Shown here: positions 1 to 5,143 of the stretch, in pieces | Layout of the letters: every line of letters begins with the position of its first letter | How positions within the stretch are numbered: position 1 is the first letter of the stretch | Assembly: GCA_031256885.1 (NCBI GenBank) | Contig: JAIRPS010000053.1 | Coordinates: forward strand, 1-5,143 | DNA: 5,143 nucleotides | Direction: 5' to 3' | Source of the DNA: Bifidobacteriaceae bacterium | GTDB lineage: Bacteria > Actinomycetota > Actinomycetes > Actinomycetales > WQXJ01 | Notes under the pieces: generated by a model | Told to the model about the DNA's origin: nothing | The model's database searches: none | Seen by the model: the letters and a program-made list of their open reading frames with translations, nothing else | Program-made: the position numbers and the translations under genes

Positions 1-367
1 CTCGACTGCGCAAATTGGCGGCCAGCCAAGACAGGGTTAGACCGGAGTCAATGATGTCTTCAACAATCAGCACATTGCGTCCGGTGACATCAGTGTCAAG
101 GTCTTTGAGAATGCGCACCACACCAGAAGATTTGGTGCCGGAGCCATATGAAGACACCGCCATCCAATCCATCTTGACCTCATGGTGTAGTTTGCGGGCC
201 AGGTCAGCCATCACCATCACGGCGCCTTTCAGCACACCAACTAGCAGCAGGTCTCGCCCCTGGTAGTCCTGGTCAATCGCTTTGGCTAGCTCAGCTAGGC
301 GTTCATCGATTTGTTTTGCAGTGTATATGACTCGCTCAATGTCTGCCGGCACGTCAGATTTGTCCAC
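1..367 (-). CDS. hpt: Hypoxanthine(-guanine) phosphoribosyltransferase, 3' end cut by the window edge
   Basis: Cytoplasmic purine-salvage enzyme that joins hypoxanthine or guanine to PRPP, giving IMP or GMP and pyrophosphate. The visible 122 codons show the family landmarks in order: the GVLKGAV segment near residues 44-50, the flexible-loop region [11 protein letters not shown] near 72-82, and the PRPP-binding motif [14 protein letters not shown] near 99-112, whose acidic pair and DSG loop hold the ribose-phosphate. Family members are usually about 180 residues, so roughly a third is missing beyond position 1. The start is a GTG at 367, chosen because a strong GGAGGAG Shine-Dalgarno lies upstream and the protein then begins a normal distance before the conserved core. 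It follows tilS by 73 nt and is probably co-transcribed with it. In actinomycetes ftsH usually comes next. The identification is secure; preference for hypoxanthine over guanine cannot be read from this fragment. Confidence 0.96.
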   Translation of the reverse strand, partial: MDKSDVPADIERVIYTAKQIDERLAELAKAIDQDYQGRDLLLVGVLKGAVMVMADLARKLHHEVKMDWMAVSSYGSGTKSSGVVRILKDLDTDVTGRNVLIVEDIIDSGLTLSWLAANLRSR

Positions 368-377
368 TGTTTGCTTG

Positions 378-384
378 CTCCTCC
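378..384 (-). promoter_or_regulatory. Shine-Dalgarno sequence of hpt
   Basis: On the minus strand, GGAGGAG ends 10 nt before the GTG start at 367. It is the strongest ribosome-binding site in the window and it decides the GTG start. A small GCAC-TT-GTGC inverted repeat at 391-400 lies just upstream, but it is too short to call a terminator. Confidence 0.75.
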
Positions 385-440
385 CTCAAGGCACTTGTGC
401 AACGACCAACCGATCAGGTCAGCTTGATGCCTCAGACAGC

Positions 441-1499
441 TTAGCCGTTGGGGCTGACAGGTATTGGATGCTGATTGGCTTTTGCCGCCGTTTTGGTAAA
501 GGGACCGCTGGCAATCCTTAAGGATGTTTTGACTCTTTCAATAGATAATCCGCCAGGTAACATGGTTGGCCCTTGACCATGCCAGTTGGTCACAAGTTTC
601 TCTAAAGCATCAACATGTGAGCTACCCAAACTAGTTGGGTCAGCTCCCCAGCGCAAAGCAACTTTGTAAAGGACACGTCTTCTTATGGCAGCAGTTTGGT
701 CAAGTAAGATTCGGCAGTCAACTTGCGCCAGACCATTCGACACGCCGCCAACCTGATCAAGCAGCGCATCAGCCAAACTGTCAAGCAGCTGATTATCCAA
801 CGCCAACGCTGCGGCACTGCGCGCTAAAGCAGGCACTAAGCCCGGGCCAAGCACCTGCTCCAACTCCGGCATCAGGCGATGCCGCACCTCAGTGCGCCGT
901 GAAGGGTACGGGCCACCCAGTTGATTTGCCGGATCCTGCCAAGGCTGCAAACCCAACGCTTGGCAAATAGCCGCTGTTTCTTGACGTCGCAAACCGAGCA
1001 AAGGGCGGGCATAGCGGTCACGAAGCACCGGCATGCCAGCCAAAGCCTGACTACCTGAACCCCGCGCCAACCCCAACAACACTGATTCAGCCTGATCATC
1101 CATAGTGTGACCAAGCAAAACCAACTTCGCCGCAGATTCGGCAAGAACCTGCTCAAACGCTGCGTAACGCGCTGATCGTGCACGCGCCTCAAGGTTTGAG
1201 CCTGTTGGCACAACCACGGGAACAATCCGTACCGGCGCTAAACCTAAATCTTGACAAGTCGCAGCAGCCCGTTGAGCCACCAACCCAGACTGCGGATCAA
1301 TCCCATGATCCACCACCACAGCGCCCACAGCTAAACCGAAACGCGGGCAAACAAAAGCCGCCACCGCAGCTAAAGCCAACGAATCCGGGCCGCCGCTGCA
1401 CGCCACCAACACCAAATCAGCTGGCTTTAAGGCAAGCGAACTGAGCAGTTCAGCCACAGCCAAACGGGCTTTGGCAACCACCGGAGCCGGCCCGCTCAC
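441..1499 (-). CDS. tilS: tRNA(Ile)-lysidine synthetase TilS
   Basis: TilS uses ATP and lysine to convert C34 of the CAU-anticodon tRNA-Ile to lysidine, so that the tRNA reads AUA and is charged with isoleucine. The 352-residue product has the N-type PP-loop SGGPDS at residues 35-40 (ATP pyrophosphatase). It also has GHTMDDQAES near 130-139, the RPLLGLRR segment near 165-172, WQDPAN near 187-192 and RRTEVRHRLMPEL near 201-213, all typical of the TilS catalytic core. A C-terminal stretch with WHGQGP and LPGG near 306-317 is typical of actinobacterial TilS. Length is normal. The chosen start is GTG at 1499, with GGATGG 7 nt upstream; an in-frame TTG at 1517 would add six residues but lacks a good ribosome site. 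It begins 28 nt after the metalloprotease stop, which suggests one operon. The gene is essential in most bacteria. Confidence 0.95.
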   Translation of the reverse strand: MSGPAPVVAKARLAVAELLSSLALKPADLVLVACSGGPDSLALAAVAAFVCPRFGLAVGAVVVDHGIDPQSGLVAQRAAATCQDLGLAPVRIVPVVVPTGSNLEARARSARYAAFEQVLAESAAKLVLLGHTMDDQAESVLLGLARGSGSQALAGMPVLRDRYARPLLGLRRQETAAICQALGLQPWQDPANQLGGPYPSRRTEVRHRLMPELEQVLGPGLVPALARSAAALALDNQLLDSLADALLDQVGGVSNGLAQVDCRILLDQTAAIRRRVLYKVALRWGADPTSLGSSHVDALEKLVTNWHGQGPTMLPGGLSIERVKTSLRIASGPFTKTAAKANQHPIPVSPNG

Positions 1500-1506
1500 C
1501 AGCCAG

Positions 1507-1512
1507 CCATCC
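1507..1512 (-). promoter_or_regulatory. Probable Shine-Dalgarno sequence of tilS
   Basis: On the minus strand GGATGG sits 7 nt before the GTG at 1499. It is only a moderate match, but it favours that GTG over the TTG at 1517, which has just 10 nt between it and the preceding stop codon and no purine-rich site at the right distance. Confidence 0.45.
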
Positions 1513-1527
1513 AACAATCAGACATTC

Positions 1528-2556
1528 TTATACACCGCAAACCCGCCCGGCCCAGGCAGCCGGGTTGGCTAGCTCCTCTGGTTTAGGCAAATTCTCGGGA
1601 TCGGTTAACGCTAAAGCTAAACCTTCGTTACCAACCAGTGCTTGCACACCACGGACAAATGCCGCCCCCTCAACATACTGAGCAGTTTTTGCTTCCATCC
1701 CAGCTAAGCGTCGAAAAGCCTTATCGAGGCGACCATTAGCAACGCGACGAGCATCAAACTTGGAACGAATTTCCGCTACCGAACGCACCACCTTAGGGCC
1801 AACCGCATCCATTACAACATCGGCATGACCTTCCAGCAATGACATTGCCGCTGTCAGTTCAGCCAAGCCTTGCCTGGCCGCCTGCGGAAGGAGGTCACTA
1901 AGCGGCACCGCTGGGGCGTCATCGCGCAAAGCTTTAGGGATTTCACGCAGCAAACGGGCCAAACGCGGCACCGCAGCCTCATCGCTGCCCTGAGCAGCCC
2001 CCGCCACCGCCGCGAGCTTAGCTTTCAGCCACCCCGGCAACCATGGCGCAGCAGCAAACTGCACAGCATGTGTTTGCTCATGCAAAGCCACCCACAGACG
2101 GAAATCCGAAGCCGGGACTGCGAGCAAGCGTTCAAACCGCAAAACATTCGGGGCCACCAGCAACAAGCGTCCATGCTGACCACCACTAAACGGGTCAAAC
2201 TGACCGAGCACACGAGCCGATAAAGCCGCCAACACTGCGCCAATCTGGGCACCAGCGAACTGCCGCCCCGCCCAACCAACCGGCTCATCAAAGGCAGTTT
2301 CTAACAGTGTTTGGGCTAGGCGACTATTGGCTTTGACAAACCCTGGCCGGTCAACCACCAGCACTTCTGCCAAACTGGCGTTAGCCGCTGCATCAGTCCA
2401 GCCGGTGACCTCACTGACGTAGAACAACGCGCGACGAGCTGACACGCGCAAATCGTTCACCAAACTGGCGGCTTCTTCACGGTTGTCTGGTGGACTTGGC
2501 CGCGCAATCGCCCCACCAAGCCGCCATGCCAAAGACCAGTTAACCGTTGAACTCAT
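1528..2556 (-). CDS. Zinc-dependent metalloprotease of the DUF2342 ('F420 biosynthesis-associated') family
   Basis: A 342-residue protein of an actinobacterial zincin family. The zinc motif HEQTH is at residues 159-163, inside LWVALHEQTHAVQF, and a second conserved block, LLEGHADVVMD, at 240-250 contains the likely third zinc ligand Glu242. The C-terminal signature GMEAKTAQYVEGAAFV near 286-301, followed by LPKPEEL and a final PAAWAGRV, matches the family pattern. The opening VNWSLAWRLGG matches the usual N-terminus and supports the ATG at 2556. I see no signal peptide, so it is probably cytoplasmic. Substrates are not known for this family; the F420 label comes from co-occurrence, not biochemistry, and no F420 gene is visible here. 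It usually sits directly before tilS and hpt, as it does here. No clear Shine-Dalgarno precedes the ATG (see the candidate promoter at 2557-2568). Confidence 0.93.
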   Translation of the reverse strand: MSSTVNWSLAWRLGGAIARPSPPDNREEAASLVNDLRVSARRALFYVSEVTGWTDAAANASLAEVLVVDRPGFVKANSRLAQTLLETAFDEPVGWAGRQFAGAQIGAVLAALSARVLGQFDPFSGGQHGRLLLVAPNVLRFERLLAVPASDFRLWVALHEQTHAVQFAAAPWLPGWLKAKLAAVAGAAQGSDEAAVPRLARLLREIPKALRDDAPAVPLSDLLPQAARQGLAELTAAMSLLEGHADVVMDAVGPKVVRSVAEIRSKFDARRVANGRLDKAFRRLAGMEAKTAQYVEGAAFVRGVQALVGNEGLALALTDPENLPKPEELANPAAWAGRVCGV

Positions 2557-2568
2557 AACCTAACGCTA
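2557..2568 (-). promoter_or_regulatory. Candidate -10 element giving a leaderless metalloprotease transcript
   Basis: On the minus strand TAGCGT (2568-2563) fits the actinobacterial TANNNT -10 consensus. It ends exactly 6 nt before the ATG at 2556, so transcription from it would start at or next to the start codon. This would explain the missing Shine-Dalgarno. No recognisable -35 hexamer is present. This is inference from one short degenerate motif. Confidence 0.35.
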
Positions 2569-2617
2569 CCCGGCTTGCCGCCCCCTGCGCACCCTCAGCA
2601 CGCGCAAACAATGGTCT

Positions 2618-2646
2618 TTGGGACTGCTCGCGGCATCACTTCCGGT
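2618..2646. repeat. 29-bp direct repeat, copy 1
   Basis: Begins TTGGGACTGC and ends GGCATCACTTCCGGT on the plus strand. It matches copy 2 at 27 of 29 positions; the only differences are at 2629-2630 (CG here, TA in copy 2). The unit can form a small TGC/GCA stem, with the two differences falling in its loop. It lies in the intergenic gap before the metalloprotease gene. Whether it is a dispersed genomic repeat cannot be told from one locus. Confidence 0.85.
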
Positions 2647-2680
2647 CTTCCCCCACCGCCAGCCACCTCCCCGGGAGACC

Positions 2681-2709
2681 TTGGGACTGCTTACGGCATC
2701 ACTTCCGGT
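2681..2709. repeat. 29-bp direct repeat, copy 2
   Basis: Second copy, 63 bp downstream of copy 1, with TA instead of CG at the two variable positions. The flanks of the copies are not alike, so only the 29-bp core is repeated and this is not a full 63-bp tandem duplication. A short inverted pair (ACCGCCA at 2655-2661 and TGGCGGT at 2709-2715) lies between and after the copies. Confidence 0.85.
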
Positions 2710-2746
2710 TGGCGGTTGGAGAACCTTGGTCAACAGTTGGCAAAGT

Positions 2747-4108
2747 TTAGAACCGGCCTGCGTAACCATATGTGCCCGACCAGCGGATCGGGATTTCTTG
2801 CACATTTTTGCCAGTGCGGGGTGCCTCAATCATGTTGCCATCACCGGTGTACATTGCGACGTGGTAAATCGATTCAGCGGTGCTGCCCCAGAAAATCAAA
2901 TCGCCGGGACGCATCTGGTCAAAAGCTACCTTGGTGGCGGCAGCGTACTGCCAGGCAGCCGTGCGCGGAATCGCCACCCCGCCGCCGTTCAACCAGGCTT
3001 GCGAAGTTAGTCCCGAACAGTCAAAAGTATCCGGGCCGGTGCCGCCCAGCTTGTATGGTTTGCCAATCTGCTGCCGCGCCCACTCAACTGCCGCCAGCCC
3101 TGCGTCCGATGGCGCAACCACAGCCGGCGGGTCAGCTGCCGGCGTTGGCTTATTTTTCTTCGGTGTGGGCGTTGGAGCGCTACTGTCCTTCGGTTGCGGC
3201 TGATCAGTGGTTACCTCATTGGCTGGGTTGCTGCTGGCAGCATCACGTGCGGCTTTGTCAGCTGCCTTTTGACGTTCCTCAGCGAGACGGCGGGCAGCCT
3301 GGTTTTCGGCTTCTTGGCGAGCCTGTTCCGCCGCTTCCACCAAGGCTTTGGTGGTGTTGCGTTTGGCCGCCAAAACAGTGACCAGGCGTTCACGCTCGTT
3401 TTGCGCAGCCTGTTCTTGGGCGGTGGCGCTTTGCGCGGCACGCTCAGCAGCAGTGGCTGCCCTTTCCGCCGCCAAATTGAGGCTTTCACGCAGTTCAACA
3501 GCTTGGGTGGCACGGGCTTGGGCAGATTGCGCAAGCTGCTGTGCCACTGACAGTCGGGTTGCCGCTCTGCCCGAAGCTGTTCCCGCAATATCAATCAATT
3601 CCGCCCGGCGTAATGCCTGGTCAATACCGTTAGCAGTCAAAAATGGTTCCACGGCCGCAAAGCCGCCAGTTGATTCGCTGGCAGATATTGCCACCCTGGC
3701 TAAGGCACCTTTGGCCAGGTTTAATGCTGTAACTGCCTGTTCAGCTGTTGCTAAAGCAGCATTGGCCGCCTGCTGGGCTTGGTCGAGTTCTTGAGCGGCT
3801 GCGTTGTAGGTTTCGGCAGCTAATCCAGCCGCCGCCACTGCCGCTTCCGATTTTGCTTGCAATTCGTCAAGCAAGTTTTCAATTTCGGTTACGGAGGCTG
3901 CCGCTAAAGCTTCATCGGCTCGCGCCTGATCAATTTGCTCTTGCGCCGGATTGGTTGGGTCAGCTCCGGCCGGTCCGCCTAAAGCCACCACAAGCCCGAT
4001 GACGATTCCCACAGCTAGCCGCGAACGCCGGGCAAGCCGCGCTGGAGAGTTTGCCGGCAAGCGACGTTTTACCGTTCTGCCAGGTTTGGCATGACACAAA
4101 AAACTCAT
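2747..4108 (-). CDS. Secreted coiled-coil NlpC/P60 peptidoglycan endopeptidase (RipA/RipC-like)
   Basis: Predicted exported cell-wall hydrolase of 453 residues, expected to cut the stem peptide (D-Glu-mDAP type bond) of peptidoglycan during growth or daughter-cell separation. A long Arg/Lys-rich n-region (residues 8-30) precedes a hydrophobic core (31-44), with probable cleavage at AGA|DP after residue 49. Residues about 53-290 are an Ala/Glu/Gln-rich coiled coil; 291-334 is a Pro/Lys/Thr linker; 335-453 is the NlpC/P60 domain. The catalytic Cys364 lies in FDCSGLT, His416 in YHVAMYTG, and Glu428 in MIEAP, with the same His-to-Glu spacing of 12 as mycobacterial RipA. ATG at 4108 is preferred, with GGGG 5 nt upstream; a GTG at 4114 and a TTG at 4150 are in-frame alternatives. 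The coiled coil probably keeps the enzyme inactive or docks it on a membrane partner; the FtsX-like gene just upstream is a candidate. Confidence 0.93.
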   Translation of the reverse strand: MSFLCHAKPGRTVKRRLPANSPARLARRSRLAVGIVIGLVVALGGPAGADPTNPAQEQIDQARADEALAAASVTEIENLLDELQAKSEAAVAAAGLAAETYNAAAQELDQAQQAANAALATAEQAVTALNLAKGALARVAISASESTGGFAAVEPFLTANGIDQALRRAELIDIAGTASGRAATRLSVAQQLAQSAQARATQAVELRESLNLAAERAATAAERAAQSATAQEQAAQNERERLVTVLAAKRNTTKALVEAAEQARQEAENQAARRLAEERQKAADKAARDAASSNPANEVTTDQPQPKDSSAPTPTPKKNKPTPAADPPAVVAPSDAGLAAVEWARQQIGKPYKLGGTGPDTFDCSGLTSQAWLNGGGVAIPRTAAWQYAAATKVAFDQMRPGDLIFWGSTAESIYHVAMYTGDGNMIEAPRTGKNVQEIPIRWSGTYGYAGRF

Positions 4109-4262
4109 ATACACCCCGGGGAAGTTGGGTTGGCTAATTTGATCCGTCAAGACGAACCATGTTCAGCTTACCGCAGGTTGTGCGGTTGAGGTTTCGTCTC
4201 GGGACAACATCACACCTTTTGCAACGGTAGAAGTATCCGGTGTTTCAAGTGTTTTGGGCAGG
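4109..4262 (-). promoter_or_regulatory. Potentially structured 5' leader of the NlpC/P60 gene
   Basis: This 154-nt gap separates the membrane-protein stop from the hydrolase start. Read on the minus strand, a 9-bp stem (4201-4193 with 4156-4148, one G-U pair) can enclose a 6-bp hairpin ACCGCA-CAACC-TGCGGT (4186-4170). No U-run follows the inner hairpin, so it is not a classical terminator. The perfect palindrome CCCCGGGG at 4114-4121 overlaps the likely ribosome site of the hydrolase. A TAAGCT (4171-4166) fits the loose TANNNT -10 pattern but lacks a -35. I do not recognise a known riboswitch class. Confidence 0.35.
4163..4210 (-). other. Possible 15-codon upstream ORF in the leader
   Basis: On the minus strand an ATG at 4210 opens MLSRDETSTAQPAVS and stops with TGA at 4165-4163. 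It is preceded by AAAAGGTGTG, a passable ribosome site with a rather short spacing. The ORF spans the 5' arm of the long leader stem and the inner hairpin, so translating it would disrupt the fold. There is no run of regulatory codons, so a classic attenuator peptide is not indicated. It may well be chance. Confidence 0.2.
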
Positions 4263-5143
4263 TCAGCCGGTTTTCGATGCGGCAGATACCATCACCCAGC
4301 ACCGCAACCCAACAACCATTGCGGCAAGCACCGTCAGCCCTGACATGATCAACATAACGGCTGGTGACAAGCTGGCGCCGGTGCCAGGCAGTTGCGTCGG
4401 TGCCCACACCAGCAGTGAACCAACCACCAGCCCGGTTGCCCCAGACAACAACAGTGGTAAAGCACCGCAACCAAACCCAATTGCTGCAAACGTGGTTTTA
4501 CGATCAACAAAAATGCTGACTGGGGCAAACCGGCGAGCCAGCCTACCTGTTTCCAGACTCAAACTGAACGCTCCCATAACCAAAATGGTCAGCAGGGTCC
4601 AACAACCGCCAGCGTAAAACCAGCGACCTTGATCTTTGGCAATCACACCACCAACCGCATCACCACCGGCTGGCCACTCCAATCCAATTGGTGTGGCAAC
4701 CTGATCATTGAATATTCGCGTCACCTTGTCCTTGTCCAATGAGCCAGAGGTTGCAACAACAAGCAGTGCGGACTCTTCATAGTTTGCGTAATCGCTTACC
4801 GATTCCACAATCATTACTTTGGCGGATTGATCAGCCCACAGGCCAAGTTGCGACACCTTGGGGTTGTCTATGTTGGGTCGGCTGCAATCGCCAATCACCG
4901 CCTGAGCAGCCAGACAGGTGGCAACCACCGTCTCGCCCTGGTTAGCGAGAGCAATCAGAACTGCTGATGGCGCCAACTTTTGGGCAATGGCTGTCAGTTC
5001 GTTTTCTGGCGGAATGGCGGTTGCCAGCATGGTGACATTTTGGTTGGCTTCAATGGTTGTGATTGCCTGACGATACTGGCGGCCAGCTACCGTACACCAA
5101 ACCAATACTTGAATGGTCAGTACTGCCGCAATGCTGATAGCCA
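4263..5143 (-). CDS. Membrane protein with FtsX/MacB-like permease topology, 5' end beyond the window
   Basis: The reading frame stays open to the window edge, giving 292 visible codons and a TGA at 4265-4263. The fragment starts within a hydrophobic helix (about 1-20). Next comes a mostly soluble domain (about 21-172) with two cysteines ten residues apart, then a helix near 175-195, a short basic loop (ETGRLARRFAP), a long hydrophobic segment near 216-246, and a last helix near 259-283 with a short tail. One helix, an external domain, one helix, a loop and two helices is the layout of FtsX proteins and of the C-terminal half of larger MacB-type ABC permeases. The stretch LLVVATSGSLDKDKV before helix 2 also resembles those permeases. 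I see no diagnostic motif, so the family is inferred. If little is missing upstream it would be FtsX-sized, about 300 residues. It lies 154 nt before the NlpC/P60 gene on the same strand. Confidence 0.6.
   Translation of the reverse strand, partial: AISIAAVLTIQVLVWCTVAGRQYRQAITTIEANQNVTMLATAIPPENELTAIAQKLAPSAVLIALANQGETVVATCLAAQAVIGDCSRPNIDNPKVSQLGLWADQSAKVMIVESVSDYANYEESALLVVATSGSLDKDKVTRIFNDQVATPIGLEWPAGGDAVGGVIAKDQGRWFYAGGCWTLLTILVMGAFSLSLETGRLARRFAPVSIFVDRKTTFAAIGFGCGALPLLLSGATGLVVGSLLVWAPTQLPGTGASLSPAVMLIMSGLTVLAAMVVGLRCWVMVSAASKTG

Noticed and set aside
635..1444. Plus-strand open frames opposite tilS
   Set aside because: They have Pro/Gln-rich antisense composition, no recognisable domains, and tilS is unambiguous on the other strand.
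2618..2709. CRISPR mini-array
   Set aside because: There are only two copies with one 34-bp gap, the copies differ, and no cas gene or leader is present.
2710..2746. Rho-independent terminator after the hydrolase gene
   Set aside because: Only a four-pair CAAC/GTTG inverted repeat is present (2730-2738) and no T-run follows it on the minus strand.
2566..2829. Minus-strand open frame with a repeated GSDA(V/A)SSPK motif, 21 codons apart
   Set aside because: The peptide repeat is the translation of the 29-bp direct repeats, whose 63-bp spacing happens to be a multiple of three. The frame starts inside the hydrolase gene in another phase, has no ribosome site and has a low-complexity composition.
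2575..3381. Plus-strand open frame of 268 codons opposite the hydrolase gene
   Set aside because: It is antisense to a well-supported gene, rich in Pro, Cys, Trp and Arg with no domain, as expected from the reverse complement of Ala-rich GC-rich coding DNA.
3348..3794. Plus-strand open frame of 148 codons, rich in Ala and Ser
   Set aside because: It mirrors the Ala-rich coiled coil on the opposite strand and has no independent start signal.
4109..4262. Cyclic-di-AMP (ydaO-yuaA) riboswitch before the NlpC/P60 gene
   Set aside because: The genomic context would fit, but the leader is short and I cannot find the conserved G-rich blocks of that class. A covariance-model search would settle it.

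Overview
The window reads as an ordinary chromosomal segment of an actinomycete. The gene order Zn-metalloprotease (DUF2342 / 'F420-biosynthesis-associated' family) - tilS - hpt is a conserved actinobacterial arrangement, normally followed by ftsH and folE; Mycobacterium tuberculosis has the same run at Rv3626c-Rv3624c. The protein signatures are of the actinobacterial subtype. The DNA looks moderately GC-rich rather than extremely so (judged by eye, not counted). I cannot name a genus; a lower-GC member of a group such as Propionibacteriales or Actinomycetales would fit. Every gene I can support lies on the minus strand, so transcription runs from the high coordinates to the low ones.

Layout in transcription order. 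(1) 5143-4263: the 3' part of a membrane protein, with one TM helix, a ~150-residue extracytoplasmic domain and three more TM helices. This topology resembles FtsX/MacB-type permeases. Its 5' end is outside the window. (2) 4262-4109: a 154-nt leader that can fold into nested stems and holds a possible 15-codon upstream ORF. (3) 4108-2747: a secreted NlpC/P60 peptidoglycan endopeptidase of the RipA/RipC type, with signal peptide, long coiled coil, Pro/Lys-rich linker and a C-terminal Cys-His-Glu catalytic domain. (4) 2746-2557: a 190-nt intergenic stretch with a 29-bp direct repeat pair and a candidate leaderless promoter. (5) 2556-1528: the Zn-metalloprotease. (6) 1499-441: tilS, tRNA(Ile2)-lysidine synthetase. 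(7) 367-<1: the 5' two thirds of hpt, hypoxanthine phosphoribosyltransferase.

Functionally there are two blocks. The metalloprotease-tilS-hpt block is tightly packed (28 nt and 73 nt gaps) and is probably one transcript covering tRNA decoding and purine salvage. The membrane protein and the NlpC/P60 hydrolase form an envelope block. The pairing of an FtsX-like membrane protein with a coiled-coil hydrolase is the most suggestive context here, because FtsX-type proteins are known to activate coiled-coil peptidoglycan hydrolases. I found no CRISPR array, tRNA, rRNA, transposon or toxin-antitoxin locus, and no clear evidence of an undescribed system. The best leads are that gene pair, the structured leader and the repeat pair.
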